Source of the DNA: Oleidesulfovibrio sp047973035
GTDB lineage: Bacteria > Desulfobacterota > Desulfovibrionia > Desulfovibrionales > Desulfovibrionaceae
Assembly (NCBI RefSeq): GCF_047973035.1
Contig: NZ_JBKEBF010000020.1
Coordinates: 62,001 to 126,000 of the forward strand
Length of the DNA: 64,000 bases
Direction of reading: 5' to 3'
Below the pieces are notes generated by a model. It made no database searches. It saw nothing but the letters and a program-made list of their open reading frames with translations, and was not told the DNA's origin. A program made the translations under genes and the position numbers. Of the stretch, positions 7,401 to 17,194 are shown piece by piece. The first letter of the stretch is position 1. Every line of letters begins with the position of its first letter.

Positions 7401-9289
7401 TGACTGCCCGTAACGCTAGCATATCCATAACAATTTCGGAAGACGCCCTTTCGGCGACAATTTCCGACTGGTCAATTGCCGAGGGTGGCAGCTCTCACAT
7501 CACCTCGGCAGAGCTAAGCGATGCGCTACGTCAGGCAGGAGTCATTACGCCGCCTCTTGTGGGTGTACTGACCCAGATAAATGCCGCTCTTAACAAAAAT
7601 GAAGATCCTCGTGGCATCGTGGTAGCCAGGGGCACCCCGCCGGAACCAGCTAAAAATGCTTCTTTGAAGCCCGCAGGCGACCTGCGCCTTCCTGTTTTTC
7701 CAAGCGATGTAGTCGGCACGATCATTCCCGCACGCAACGCCGTTCCGGGTAAAGGCGTTAACGGAACAGTAATCAAAGCCCCCGGAGACCAGCAGGGGCA
7801 AGATGTCGGCTTTGCAGAGGACAGTTACTGCTACATCGACACGAACGCACTACAGATTCGGGCATCCCGATATGGCATTATCAGCGTAAAAAAGAACCGC
7901 ATCCACATGCGGCCGCTGCTACATATCTCTCCTGATCTGATGGTTGTAACGGGGTCTGTTTTTGCCAAAGACTTCAAAGGGAAAGATATCACTCCGGAAC
8001 GTATTTCCGAGGCGTTGAAGGCAGAAGACATTACGCAGCCACTGGAAGTTAATGTTTTTATGGCAGCGTTAACAAGTGCCTCCAAAACAGGCACAGAAGT
8101 CCCCAATGTCCCGCTTTGCCGGGGAGTACATCCGCAAAGCGGCAAAGACGGCTGGTTTGAATTATACATTCAGGATGACAGATCCAGCGTAGGCGTTGAA
8201 GCGGCAGACGGCAGCATTGATTTTCGCGCACGCGGAATGCTCAAAGCTGTCAGCAACAACACCAAACTCGGCAAACTGCACGCACCCAAAAAAGGCAAAC
8301 CCGGCAAAGATGTCTTCGGCAGAGTCCTTCCTTCGCACGACGGGGCTGTATTCAGGTTACAACTGGGAGAAAACGTGGAAGCGCTGGAAGGCAGCGAGTT
8401 TGCCTCCACAATTGAAGGTATGGTTATTTTTAAAGGCAACCACCTGTCTGTAACCGAAGTGTTTCAGACACGCGGCGACCTGAATATGAGCGTAGGCAAT
8501 ATCGAGCTTGAACGAGGCTCTGCACACATCCGAGGCGCAGTGCTTTCCGGCTTCAGGGTATCCGCCCCCCGCCATGTACGTGTGGACGACATCATTGAAA
8601 ACGCGGAGATAACCTGCGGCGGTGATGTTGAAGTAAACGGCGGCATTGTTATGGACCAGACAGGCTTCATAAAAGCCAAAGGAAACATTTCCGCCACATT
8701 TGCCAAGGGCGCGAAACTTGAATCGCAGGCAGACATCATAATCGCCCATGAGCTCTCAAACTGTACTGTGTTTGCCCGCAACAACGTCGAAGTCATCAAA
8801 GGCCGAGGCCGCATCATGGGCAGCACCATTCAGGCCGGTGGTAATATTCTGGCTAATGAGCTGGGGTCTGACCTTGGTGTGCCTACCACAATCATTCTGG
8901 GGCTGGAAACGGAGTCGCAATCACCTGAACGTGCAGCACGCCGCAAAGAACTGAAAGCCCTGATCACACGCATTGATACCGGCCTTGGCGGGCAGGACCC
9001 GCGAGCCTTGCTTGAGCGGACCCCGCCCGAAAAACGCCCCGCAGTTGCCTCAATTTTAAAAACCCGCATTGCGGCGCAGCAGGAACTGGCGCAAATCGAA
9101 CAACAGATCGAACAAGAAAAAGAAGCCGCGAAAAAACTGCCGCAACCGAAGCTTAAAGTTTTTAAAACAATACACCCCGGCACCACAATCAAGTCGGGTC
9201 ATTTAAGCCTTCAAGTGACTGAAACGACTGCCTACAGCCAGATTTACTACAACGCTGAAGCAGGGGAAATCGTCATAGCATCGCTATAA
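7400..9289 (+). CDS. FapA-type DUF342 protein
   Basis: A 629-aa cytoplasmic protein of the DUF342/FapA family. The central region has repeated short beta-turn units (GDLNMSVGNIELERGSAHI, GDVEVNGGIVMDQTG, GNISATFAKGAKLE, NNVEVIKGRGRIMGS) that predict a right-handed beta-helix at about 350-480. A charged coiled-coil segment follows (about 510-590), then a C-terminal beta region with TIHPGTTIKSG. FapA proteins have been linked to flagellar assembly or polarity and sometimes to developmental surfaces; the exact role is poorly defined. It stands alone between divergent genes and typA, so context adds little. Confidence 0.8.
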   Translation: MTARNASISITISEDALSATISDWSIAEGGSSHITSAELSDALRQAGVITPPLVGVLTQINAALNKNEDPRGIVVARGTPPEPAKNASLKPAGDLRLPVFPSDVVGTIIPARNAVPGKGVNGTVIKAPGDQQGQDVGFAEDSYCYIDTNALQIRASRYGIISVKKNRIHMRPLLHISPDLMVVTGSVFAKDFKGKDITPERISEALKAEDITQPLEVNVFMAALTSASKTGTEVPNVPLCRGVHPQSGKDGWFELYIQDDRSSVGVEAADGSIDFRARGMLKAVSNNTKLGKLHAPKKGKPGKDVFGRVLPSHDGAVFRLQLGENVEALEGSEFASTIEGMVIFKGNHLSVTEVFQTRGDLNMSVGNIELERGSAHIRGAVLSGFRVSAPRHVRVDDIIENAEITCGGDVEVNGGIVMDQTGFIKAKGNISATFAKGAKLESQADIIIAHELSNCTVFARNNVEVIKGRGRIMGSTIQAGGNILANELGSDLGVPTTIILGLETESQSPERAARRKELKALITRIDTGLGGQDPRALLERTPPEKRPAVASILKTRIAAQQELAQIEQQIEQEKEAAKKLPQPKLKVFKTIHPGTTIKSGHLSLQVTETTAYSQIYYNAEAGEIVIASL

Positions 9290-9305
9290 CCTGTGAACTC
9301 AGCAC

Positions 9306-9334
9306 TTGCCTGATCTGCGCGATTGCACTATACA
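9306..9334 (+). promoter_or_regulatory. Candidate sigma-70 promoter of typA
   Basis: TTGCCT (9306-9311) and TATACA (9329-9334) with 17-base spacing. This leaves a leader of roughly 110 bases before the preferred GTG start. Confidence 0.45.
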
Positions 9335-9451
9335 GCCCTGTTCGCCAAGAAACCGCCTCTTCCAGTCTCAGTTCCGCACGGCACGCAACCATGCGCAACA
9401 ACAGCTGCAAGGCGTTTTTTCTTTTTTATGCATACCTGCAAGGATACAAAC

Positions 9452-11293
9452 GTGACCACAGTAATAAATGATCAGCTGCGTAACGTAGCTATTATCGCCC
9501 ACGTCGACCACGGTAAAACCACTCTGGTTGATGCTCTCTTTCGTCAGGCCGGTCTTTTCCGCTCCGACCAGGAAGTTCAGGACCGTATCATGGACAGCAT
9601 GGACCTAGAGCGTGAGCGAGGCATCACCATTGCAGCCAAAAACTGCGCCGTGAACTGGAAAGGGGTAAAAATCAATATTATTGATACCCCCGGCCACGCC
9701 GACTTCGGCGGCGAAGTTGAACGCTCTCTCTCAATGGCAACCGGCGCCATTCTGCTCGTTGACGCATCTGAAGGTCCCCTGCCCCAGACCCGTTTTGTTC
9801 TTAAAAAGACACTGGAAGCAGGGCTGAAAGTTATTGTGGTCATCAACAAAATTGACCGTAAAGACGCCCGCGTTGAAGAGGTACTGAACGAAGTTTACGA
9901 CCTCTTCATCGATCTTGACGCCAGCGAAGAGCAAATCGAATTTCCCGTTCTCTATGCCATCGGACGAGATGGCGTGGCCATGCGCAATCTTGACGATCCT
10001 CAGGAAAGCCTTGAGCCGCTGTTTGAAACGATTATCGAAGTTATCCCCGGACCGGCACACAATCCTGAAGAACCTTTCCAGATGTTGGTTTCTGACCTTG
10101 CCTACTCCGAATACCTCGGCAGACTGGCTGTAGGCCGTATCATTCACGGTACTGCACAGGCCAAGGAAGAGCTGCTCCGCATCGGCGAAGACAGCAAGCT
10201 TCCCTTGCGTGCCACAAAAATGCAGGTATATGATGGTCTTTCTCTCAGCGAAGTGCAGTCCGCTACCCCTGGTGACATTCTTGTTATTGCAGGCATCGAA
10301 GATGTCACCATCGGCGACACCATCTGCACCAAGGCAAATCCGCGTACGCTTAAGCGCATTCACGTAGACGAGCCTACTGTTGCCATGCGTTTTTCCATCA
10401 ACAGCTCGCCTCTGGCCGGCCGTGAAGGAAAAATCGTTCAATCCCGCAAAATCGGTGAGCGTCTGTACAAGGAAACCTTGAGCAACGTAGCCGTAAAAGT
10501 GGAAGAAACCGAAGACAAAGACAGCTACATTGTTAAAGGTCGCGGCGAATTCCAGATGGCGATTCTCATCGAAACAATGCGTCGTGAAGGTTTTGAGCTT
10601 TGCGTAGGCCGTCCTGAAGTTATCTTCAAAAAAGATGGCAGCACTGTTCTGGAACCCATCGAGCGTCTGTGGGTAGACTGCGATGAGCCTTTCATGGGTG
10701 TTGTGACGGAAAAGCTTTCCATCCGCAAAGGCCGCATGGTCAATCTGATCAACAACGGCACCGGCCGCGTACGTATGGAGTTCAGCGTACCTTCGCGAGG
10801 CCTTATCGGCTACCGCGACGAGTTTCTGACTGACACTAAGGGTACCGGTATCATGAACTCGTACCTTGACGGATACGAGCCGCATCGCGGAGAGTTCCCC
10901 ACCCGTTACACCGGCTCCATTGTGGCAGACCGCGCAGGCAACACGGTTGCATACGGCCTGTACAACCTTGAGCCTCGCGGACGCCTGTTCGTACCTGCCG
11001 GCGTACCCTGTTACGAAGGTATGATTGTGGGCGAACACAACCGCGACAACGACATTGACGTTAACCCCACCAAAGAAAAGAAGCTTACCAACATGCGAGC
11101 CTCCGGCAAGGACGAAAACGTTGTCCTTACCCCCGTTCGCCCCATGACCCTTGAGTATGCTCTGAACTTTGTAAAAGAGGATGAGCTGGTGGAAGTTACT
11201 CCGCTCTCCATCAGGCTGCGCAAGGTCGAACTTTCGGCCCAAAAGCGTCACTCTTCGCTGGGTGCTAAAAAGAAAGCCGCGCTGAAAAAATAA
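9452..11293 (+). CDS. typA: Ribosome-associated GTPase TypA/BipA
   Basis: A 613-aa translational GTPase of the elongation factor superfamily that acts on 50S assembly and stress adaptation. The G1 motif AHVDHGKTT lies at 16-24, followed by RGITIAAK (G2), DTPGHADF (G3) and NKID (G4). The C-terminal domains match TypA (VPSRGLIGYRDEFLTDTKG, LEPRGRLFVPAG, NMRASGKDENV). The frame is open from 9323, but the GTG at 9452-9454 is preferred: AAGGA precedes it and the length matches the family. The ATG at 9428 would add 8 residues. The gene ends at a strong terminator. Confidence 0.95.
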   Translation: MTTVINDQLRNVAIIAHVDHGKTTLVDALFRQAGLFRSDQEVQDRIMDSMDLERERGITIAAKNCAVNWKGVKINIIDTPGHADFGGEVERSLSMATGAILLVDASEGPLPQTRFVLKKTLEAGLKVIVVINKIDRKDARVEEVLNEVYDLFIDLDASEEQIEFPVLYAIGRDGVAMRNLDDPQESLEPLFETIIEVIPGPAHNPEEPFQMLVSDLAYSEYLGRLAVGRIIHGTAQAKEELLRIGEDSKLPLRATKMQVYDGLSLSEVQSATPGDILVIAGIEDVTIGDTICTKANPRTLKRIHVDEPTVAMRFSINSSPLAGREGKIVQSRKIGERLYKETLSNVAVKVEETEDKDSYIVKGRGEFQMAILIETMRREGFELCVGRPEVIFKKDGSTVLEPIERLWVDCDEPFMGVVTEKLSIRKGRMVNLINNGTGRVRMEFSVPSRGLIGYRDEFLTDTKGTGIMNSYLDGYEPHRGEFPTRYTGSIVADRAGNTVAYGLYNLEPRGRLFVPAGVPCYEGMIVGEHNRDNDIDVNPTKEKKLTNMRASGKDENVVLTPVRPMTLEYALNFVKEDELVEVTPLSIRLRKVELSAQKRHSSLGAKKKAALKK

Positions 11294-11322
11294 GCTTTCA
11301 GCCCTTTCGTCGCACAAAAAAT

Positions 11323-11361
11323 CGCGGTCCGACTGTTCAGGTCGGGCCGCGTTATTTTTTT
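11323..11361 (+). terminator. Intrinsic terminator after typA
   Basis: An 11-bp GC-rich stem (11323-11333 with 11341-11351, one G-U pair) and a 7-base loop, followed by TTATTTTTTT. Confidence 0.88.
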
Positions 11362-11474
11362 GGCACATGGCTTAAGCACATTCAAAAAATGCGATACTAA
11401 ATCAACGCGTTAAGCGAACGGTCTGTTTTTTGCTTTTCCTGTCCTGCAACCTATCAGCACAATAAGGAAAAGCA

Positions 11475-11846
11475 ATGTCAGACAAACTTACTACCCGCAC
11501 CAGCGCGCCTGCCTGCAACTTTGACGAACAACATGAGTTACTCGGGCGCATTCGTGAAGCACTTGGCACCAAGCGTATGGAAGACTTACTGGATATGCCG
11601 CTGCGACAGGCCATGATTGAAGAATACCAACACATGGCCTCAGCTTCACTGCAGCTGCTCAACATGCTGGAACGAAACGGCTATGCGTACACTCTGACGG
11701 AAGAAGATCACGTCCGGTATAGAAAAATCATGAACACCATTGCAGAATCCAGCACCCGCTGCATACATCTGGTAAACGAATCACACAAGCTTGATCAGGA
11801 TGCATTGCTGGCGGGAGCAGAAGTTCCCGAACGCATCATCAATTGA
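11475..11846 (+). CDS. Small helical protein, unknown function
   Basis: A 123-aa soluble protein not recognised. It is rich in predicted helix, has no membrane segment, and contains one cysteine near residue 13 and another near 97. AAGGAAAA precedes the ATG at a suitable distance. It stands alone between typA and a convergent hydrolase gene, so context gives no function. Its reading frame has normal codon use and a clean ribosome site, so it is probably real. Confidence 0.65.
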   Translation: MSDKLTTRTSAPACNFDEQHELLGRIREALGTKRMEDLLDMPLRQAMIEEYQHMASASLQLLNMLERNGYAYTLTEEDHVRYRKIMNTIAESSTRCIHLVNESHKLDQDALLAGAEVPERIIN

Positions 11847-11922
11847 CCTGTGCAGAAGTACACACGCACAGTTATCAACCAAGGGCATTCATTGCGTCTG
11901 CAACTAAAATCTGCAAGTACTG

Positions 11923-12912
11923 TTAGACGCCCAGCATGTCAAAAAAGCGTATGACCCGTTCCTCTGACCAATACACGTTGTTTTTATTCAGCTGAATAAA
12001 ACCGACATGCCCGCCTGTATGGGGAGTTTCCAGATGCAGAAACTTGTTCTGCCATGCTTCTTTGTACGGGTAACATGATGCAGAAAGGAAAGGATCGTTT
12101 AAGGCATTAACCAGCAACACAGGAACCGAAATACCGGACAGGAACGGTTTGCACGAACTACGTGTCCAGTAGTCCTGCGCATCTGAAAATCCATGCAAAG
12201 GCGCCGTGTATGTGTTGTCGAACTCAGCAAAGGACCGCATGGAGTCCAGTCCATCCACTGGTATCAGGTCGGGATAACGCGCATGCTTTGCACGCACCTT
12301 TTCCTTTAACGAGCGCATAAAATACCGCATGTAGACCGCATTTTCCGGCTTTGCCAACTCTACCGCAGCTCCTGTAAGATCGCACGGTACAGAAAAAACA
12401 CAGGCCGCCACCACTGCCGAAGGCACAAGCTCCGGAGCTTCTCCCAGATATTTTAAAATCTGGTTACCGCCCATGCTTACACCTATCAGAGCTATCGTTT
12501 CATATCCGTATGAGTCGCACCGGCTTACAACTGTCTGCAGGTCCTGCGTATCTCCACTGTGGTACATTCGCGCCATACGGTTTGGTGTTCCGCTGCATCC
12601 TCTGAAATTCCATGCAGCAACATCCCAACCCTGTTCATTAAGAACACGTGCCATGCCGCGGACGTAGCGACGGTGCGAATGTCCTTCCAGACCATGCGAA
12701 ACAACGGCAACTTTGCTGCTTCTGCACCGGGCGGAGCAATTCATCGCATACGCAAAATCCACATCAAGAAAATCACCATCAGAAGTTTCAAGGCGCTCGC
12801 GCTGATAAACAACTTGGGGCATGGGTCTGCATAGTGCGGGCAGAATAGTCTGAACATGACCATTGCCCAGCAGTCCTCTCATCCGATAAGTTGGAACAGG
12901 TAAAACAGGCAT
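11923..12912 (-). CDS. YheT-type alpha/beta-fold hydrolase
   Basis: A 329-aa member of the UPF0017/YheT hydrolase group, probably an esterase or thioesterase with unknown natural substrate. The family N-terminal signature GLLGNGHVQTILP lies at about 13-25. The nucleophile elbow is GVSMGG, the acid lies in NALNDPFL, and the histidine lies in THTGGHVGF, giving the Ser-Asp-His triad. The ATG at 12910-12912 is chosen; a TTG 10 codons upstream is possible but would reach into the divergent gene's leader. Its 3' end faces the small unknown gene. Confidence 0.85.
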   Translation of the reverse strand: MPVLPVPTYRMRGLLGNGHVQTILPALCRPMPQVVYQRERLETSDGDFLDVDFAYAMNCSARCRSSKVAVVSHGLEGHSHRRYVRGMARVLNEQGWDVAAWNFRGCSGTPNRMARMYHSGDTQDLQTVVSRCDSYGYETIALIGVSMGGNQILKYLGEAPELVPSAVVAACVFSVPCDLTGAAVELAKPENAVYMRYFMRSLKEKVRAKHARYPDLIPVDGLDSMRSFAEFDNTYTAPLHGFSDAQDYWTRSSCKPFLSGISVPVLLVNALNDPFLSASCYPYKEAWQNKFLHLETPHTGGHVGFIQLNKNNVYWSEERVIRFFDMLGV

Positions 12913-12991
12913 TTTTCTCTCTTTCGGCGGGGTGACAAACAAGCCCGAACAGGCTAGGTCTGCGTTCTCAATCTGTCACAGAGCCATTTTT

Positions 12992-14182
12992 ATGATCAAA
13001 AGCGATATACTTATTCTTGGTGCCGGAGCTTCCGGCCTGACATGTGCCGCACTTGCAACAGCCGGTGGACATTCCGTAACGCTGATTGAAGGCGAAGAAA
13101 AGGCCGGAAGGAAAATTCTTGTCTCCGGTGGTGGCAAATGCAACTTCACCAACATGGAAGTCACACCTGCCAACTTCATCAGCCAGAACCCGCATTTCTG
13201 CAAATCAGCGCTGGCCCGCTGCACCCAATGGGATACAATTTCAAAGCTTGCCGAACAAGGCATTCCTTATGAAGAGCGGGAAGAAGGACGTCTGTTCTGC
13301 ACACGCAGTGCCTCTGACGTTGTAGACATACTGCTTGGAGACTGCCTCGCATCAGGCTGCCGCATACACTATGGCAAAAGTATTGAAGAAGTACGCTGGC
13401 GCGAACCTTTTTTTGAAGTTGTAAGCTCCGGCGGCACCTATAGCGCCCGTGCACTTGTTGTGGCAACAGGCGGGCCTTCATGGCCGCAAATAGGAGCAAC
13501 GGATATCGGCGCCCGCATTGCAAAGCAGTTCGGGCACAACGTTATTCCTTTCCGCCCTGCCCTTGTGCCATTTGTCATGCACTCGTCGTGGCCGCTGCAT
13601 GGCCTAAGCGGCATTTCCTTGCCTGTAGCTATCAGCTGCCAAGGGAAAACGTTTTGCGAAGCGTTGCTATTTACTCATAAAGGCATCAGCGGACCGGCCA
13701 CCCTGCAAATTTCAAACTACTGGCACCCCCGACTGCCGATAGAAATCAATTTTCTGCCTGCCGAAGATGTCGAAGGCTTGTTACGGCAAGGAGGCAAAGG
13801 AAAAGTCCGCAACCTGCTCAGCAAGTTGTTGCCCGACAGGCTTATGTACCGCCTGCTGACGGGCTTTGAGCCTCTGCTTGAAATGAACATAGCCGAGCTT
13901 TCACGCGCATCAATCGAACATATTGTTGATGCGGTTCACAAGCACACTGTCGTACCAGACCGTACTGAGGGTATGCACAAAGCTGAAGCGGCATGTGGCG
14001 GCATAAGCACCACTGACATTTCGTCAAAAACAATGGAAAGCAAGCTCCGGAAGCGACTTTATTTTACAGGAGAAGTTCTGGACGTCACAGGTCAGCTGGG
14101 CGGTTACAATCTGCAGTGGGCATGGGCATCCGGACGAGCCGCCGGATTAGCCTTAAAAAGTATTACGCCAGAAAACTTGTAA
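12992..14182 (+). CDS. HI0933/BaiN-type FAD-dependent flavoprotein
   Basis: A 396-aa flavoprotein of the HI0933-like family. It has an N-terminal Rossmann FAD site (LILGAGASGLTCA, about 6-18), the diagnostic SGGGKCNFTN near 43-52, ATGG near 157, and a C-terminal EVLDVTGQLGGYNLQWAWASG segment that completes FAD binding. Family members are predicted NAD(P)/FAD oxidoreductases; some BaiN members act on bile acids, but the general substrate is unknown. The ATG at 12992 precedes MIKSDILILGAG; the longer frame adds a non-family extension. It diverges from the hydrolase gene. Confidence 0.88.
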   Translation: MIKSDILILGAGASGLTCAALATAGGHSVTLIEGEEKAGRKILVSGGGKCNFTNMEVTPANFISQNPHFCKSALARCTQWDTISKLAEQGIPYEEREEGRLFCTRSASDVVDILLGDCLASGCRIHYGKSIEEVRWREPFFEVVSSGGTYSARALVVATGGPSWPQIGATDIGARIAKQFGHNVIPFRPALVPFVMHSSWPLHGLSGISLPVAISCQGKTFCEALLFTHKGISGPATLQISNYWHPRLPIEINFLPAEDVEGLLRQGGKGKVRNLLSKLLPDRLMYRLLTGFEPLLEMNIAELSRASIEHIVDAVHKHTVVPDRTEGMHKAEAACGGISTTDISSKTMESKLRKRLYFTGEVLDVTGQLGGYNLQWAWASGRAAGLALKSITPENL

Positions 14183-14298
14183 ATGTTGCGTAAGCCTGCA
14201 ACCGCCTGATAGGTGTTGCACAAATATAAAACCGCTCGTGCTGAGAGGCGTAACAGCTGACGACCTCCCTTCCAGAACACGACAGAATAATTCACAAC

Positions 14299-14337
14299 AA
14301 AAAAAGCGATGCTTGCAGACGGCAGCATCGCTTTTTT
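14299..14337. terminator. Bidirectional terminator between flavoprotein and cbiB
   Basis: Seven As, an 8-bp GCGATGCT stem (14306-14313 with 14324-14331) and six Ts. The symmetry lets it stop both converging transcripts. Confidence 0.88.
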
Positions 14338-14352
14338 AATTCAGCATAAAAA

Positions 14353-15309
14353 TCACCAGATAGCGGCTTGAATCCACAGAGCCAGCAGCCACAACACCCA
14401 TGCGCCCAGTACGCAACTGATACGCACCAGCTTGAGCAACAGACGGATGTCATCTGCGTCCCATGTGCCTGTTACAGGGCCGAGAAGAGGTTTGTTCACG
14501 GCAACTCCGTCATACTTAGTAATTCCCCCCATTCTGCGGGAAACTATCCAGGCAGCCATTGCCATGGGCCAACCTGCATTAGGGCTGTCCATCAACTTGG
14601 CATCTTCTGTAGTACGATTCCATGTACCGCGCATGTCGAAAGCGGTTGGAATAAGCATCAGGCGTGCAGCCACCAACATGAAAAATGCAGACAACCGAGC
14701 CGGAAGGTAAGCAAAGACATCATCGAGGCGGGCAGCAGCATAGCCGAAATTTGCCCAGCGTTCATTCTTATATCCCCACATGGAATCAAGAGTGCTGACA
14801 GCCTTATACACCCAAAGCAGGACAGGGCCGCCTAATGCAAGATAAAAGAACGGAGCAACAAAACCATCATTGCTATTTTCGCTGATGCTTTCCGCAAGTG
14901 AACGATACAAATCGTCACGATTCATATCAGAGGTATCACGGCTGACCAGCATCCCTACAGCTTGGCGGGCCTCTTCAATGGTGCCGTATTGCACTGCGGA
15001 TAAAGCAGAATCACCTTCTTTCAGCAGGCTACCCAGCGCAAGGCCGGAGTATGCAAAATAAAGAGAGAGAACAGCCCCTAGAAAGGGAAGAGAGACTCCA
15101 GCCCCGACCACACCACCGGTGACTAAAATGACAATACAAAGTGCCAGTGAGCCGTTTCTCTTTGTTGCCCCGAAAGCCCGAAAACGCTTTTCGACAAAGT
15201 CAGCTATTTTTCCTACAGCCTGCACAGGATGAGGCAAAGAGCGCGGGTCTCCCAACAGCAAATCCAGCACAACAGCAGCAAAAGGTAACAACATCATCCA
15301 CCAGTCCAT
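14353..15309 (-). CDS. cbiB: Adenosylcobinamide-phosphate synthase CbiB/CobD
   Basis: A 318-aa membrane enzyme that attaches the aminopropanol (phosphate) arm to adenosylcobyric acid in cobalamin synthesis. It opens with the family block VLDLLLGDPRSLPHPVQAVG (about 14-33). It also has SESISENSNDGFVAPFFYLALGG and LDSMWGYKNERWANFGYAAARLDD, all typical of CbiB. Several hydrophobic segments, including one at the C-terminus, suit an integral membrane protein. No other cobalamin gene is nearby. The corrinoid product fits an organism using B12-dependent enzymes. Confidence 0.92.
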   Translation of the reverse strand: MDWWMMLLPFAAVVLDLLLGDPRSLPHPVQAVGKIADFVEKRFRAFGATKRNGSLALCIVILVTGGVVGAGVSLPFLGAVLSLYFAYSGLALGSLLKEGDSALSAVQYGTIEEARQAVGMLVSRDTSDMNRDDLYRSLAESISENSNDGFVAPFFYLALGGPVLLWVYKAVSTLDSMWGYKNERWANFGYAAARLDDVFAYLPARLSAFFMLVAARLMLIPTAFDMRGTWNRTTEDAKLMDSPNAGWPMAMAAWIVSRRMGGITKYDGVAVNKPLLGPVTGTWDADDIRLLLKLVRISCVLGAWVLWLLALWIQAAIW

Positions 15310-15390
15310 AAGAGTGCTCCCTGTAGTTGGTATTTTTACTGCCAGAGCAGCCCGTCAAAAAAGTACAGAGCGAAATCTGCCCTTCTCCGC

Positions 15391-15849
15391 CTAACGTCCT
15401 GTTAACTCTCCGGCATTTGCAAGTGCCTGATACAACACGATACCTGCTGCTGTCGACATATTCAGGCTACGGACTTCACCCCAGATGGGAATGCGAACCA
15501 CATGTTCATGCTCAGCAACCATATCCGCCGGCAGACCTCGACTCTCAGGCCCGAGCACCAGAGCATCGCCTGAACTAAAAGCAAAATCCTGAATAGCTGT
15601 CCCGGCACGAGCACTGGTGAGAACAAGACGCACATGGCTGCCGACTTCTCTCATAAAAGCGTACCACCCCGGCCACACATGCAGATCAACATGCGGCCAG
15701 TAATCAAGACCGGCACGCTTAACGTGTTTGTCATCAATGTTGAAGCCAAGCGGTTCTATCAGATGCAGCGTCGTTTTAGTTGCCGCACACAATCTGGCAA
15801 CATTACCAGTATTCGGCGGTATTTCCGGCTGGAACAAAACAATATGCAT
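15391..15849 (-). CDS. trmL: tRNA (cytidine/uridine-34-2'-O)-methyltransferase TrmL
   Basis: A 152-aa SPOUT methyltransferase that modifies the wobble base of leucine tRNAs. It matches the short TrmL group from start to end: HIVLFQPEIPPNTGNVARLC (2-21), LHLIEPLGF, KRAGLDYW, and the knot segment LVLGPESRGLP near 100-110, then IPIWGEVRSLNMSTAAGIVLYQ. The ATG at 15847-15849 has GGGAGAG upstream; a longer frame would run through the terminator of the preceding gene. It begins directly after that terminator, so it needs its own promoter or depends on read-through. Confidence 0.92.
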   Translation of the reverse strand: MHIVLFQPEIPPNTGNVARLCAATKTTLHLIEPLGFNIDDKHVKRAGLDYWPHVDLHVWPGWYAFMREVGSHVRLVLTSARAGTAIQDFAFSSGDALVLGPESRGLPADMVAEHEHVVRIPIWGEVRSLNMSTAAGIVLYQALANAGELTGR

Positions 15850-15861
15850 AAACTCTCCCAT

Positions 15862-15896
15862 AAAAAAGGCCGGTTCAGGACATACCTGAACCGGCC
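15862..15896 (-). terminator. Intrinsic terminator of the FadL-type porin gene
   Basis: A perfect 12-bp stem (15868-15879 with 15885-15896) and a 5-base loop, followed on the minus strand by six Ts. It ends only about 13 bases before the trmL start. Confidence 0.92.
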
Positions 15897-15961
15897 AGAG
15901 AATCAAGGAAAAGCTGCCGCTGGCGCGAGGGGCGCACCGGAAATGCTATCCAGAAAACAGC

Positions 15962-17194
15962 TTAGAACTGGTAACCTACAGTAATGCCGTAGATATGGGC
16001 GTAGCTGTCGTGAGCAGAACCTCTGGTGGCTGCAACGGCTTCACTTTCAGCAAAGTCACGTCCTTTCATCCACAGGTAGGTGTACGATACGTCAGCAGTC
16101 CAGCGGTTCCATTTAAAGCCGGCACCCACGTTAAAGAGGTGACGATCATTACCGGGTACGATGTAGTCTGCGTACTTTGCTTCAACAGGCGATTCGTCAA
16201 ACACATAACCTGCGCGCAAATCAAGCCACTCGTTAAAGCCGTATTCAACACCAACGCTGTAACGCATTACATCGTTCCAGTCTTTTTTATCGTCTAACAG
16301 CACGCCGTCACCGGGCAAGTCGTTGCTTGTCACCCGAAACTCGTTGTAGGTGCTCCAGCGAGTCATCATGGCAGCTACTTCAATGCTCAGATTCTGCATG
16401 GGGTAATAAGTGATACCAGCAGCAATCATGTCAGGCAGAACAACAGTTCCGCTTGCACTCAAGGAGGAAACCGGACCAAAGCCAAGGTTTACTGCCGGAT
16501 CAAACTTCTGGGTACCGGAAGCGCCGATTTCAATCTGGCTTCTGTACGACAAACCAACGCGCCACTGGTCATTGGGCTTCCAGTGCAGACCTGCATGAAA
16601 ACCTACGCCGTCACCTTCAGCATCAAGAGTAGCATCACGCATGCCTTGCGGACCAAAGAACTTGTCTTTTTTCATCTCAAGGCTGACGTGCATGAACTCA
16701 ATACCACCGCCAATGGAAAGCGTGTCGCTGATCTTGTAGGCAATGGTAGGAGCGAAAGAGACGGTCTGGATAGCAGCGTAATAAATATTCTGGCTTCCGG
16801 GCCAATGGTCTTCTTCATATTCAGTACCAAGACCAAAACGGGAGAATACACCGGCACCAATCGACCATTTGTCATTCAGCTTATGAGTTACATAAGCATG
16901 AGGCGGCAACCAGGTATTGTCAGCGCCTTTGGTTGTTTCATTGCCGATGCTAAGCTCCGCCATGGGGCGAATGGCGCTGAAACCAGCCTGAATGTGGGTA
17001 CCTTCCAGCTGAGTAATACCGGCAGGGTTAAAGGCGATGGCAGAAGCATCGTCAGCACGGCCCACAAGGGTACCACCAAGAGCATTACCACGGGCACTCC
17101 ACTCATACAGAGCAAAACCGGAAGCCATAGCAGATTGTGCTCCGGCCAGCAGCAGACACAGGCCAAGAGCAAGAGTGAGAAAATGTCGCTTCAT
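15962..17194 (-). CDS. FadL/OmpP1-type outer membrane transporter
   Basis: A 410-aa outer-membrane barrel for uptake of long-chain fatty acids or other hydrophobic compounds. It has a signal peptide (1-24, cleavage near AMA-SG), after which the mature chain begins with the plug region: SGFALYEWSARGNALGG and ASAIAFNPAGITQLEGTHIQAG, the FadL NPA signature. The rest alternates beta strands and ends in a terminal phenylalanine (VGYQF), as barrels require. AGGGGG stands 5' of the ATG. The substrate cannot be read from sequence. It is monocistronic, with its own leader and terminator. Confidence 0.92.
   Translation of the reverse strand: MKRHFLTLALGLCLLLAGAQSAMASGFALYEWSARGNALGGTLVGRADDASAIAFNPAGITQLEGTHIQAGFSAIRPMAELSIGNETTKGADNTWLPPHAYVTHKLNDKWSIGAGVFSRFGLGTEYEEDHWPGSQNIYYAAIQTVSFAPTIAYKISDTLSIGGGIEFMHVSLEMKKDKFFGPQGMRDATLDAEGDGVGFHAGLHWKPNDQWRVGLSYRSQIEIGASGTQKFDPAVNLGFGPVSSLSASGTVVLPDMIAAGITYYPMQNLSIEVAAMMTRWSTYNEFRVTSNDLPGDGVLLDDKKDWNDVMRYSVGVEYGFNEWLDLRAGYVFDESPVEAKYADYIVPGNDRHLFNVGAGFKWNRWTADVSYTYLWMKGRDFAESEAVAATRGSAHDSYAHIYGITVGYQF

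Noticed and set aside
9731..11368. A 545-aa open frame on the strand opposite typA
   Set aside because: It lies antisense to a certain gene, shows no motif or ribosome site, and reflects codon bias of typA.
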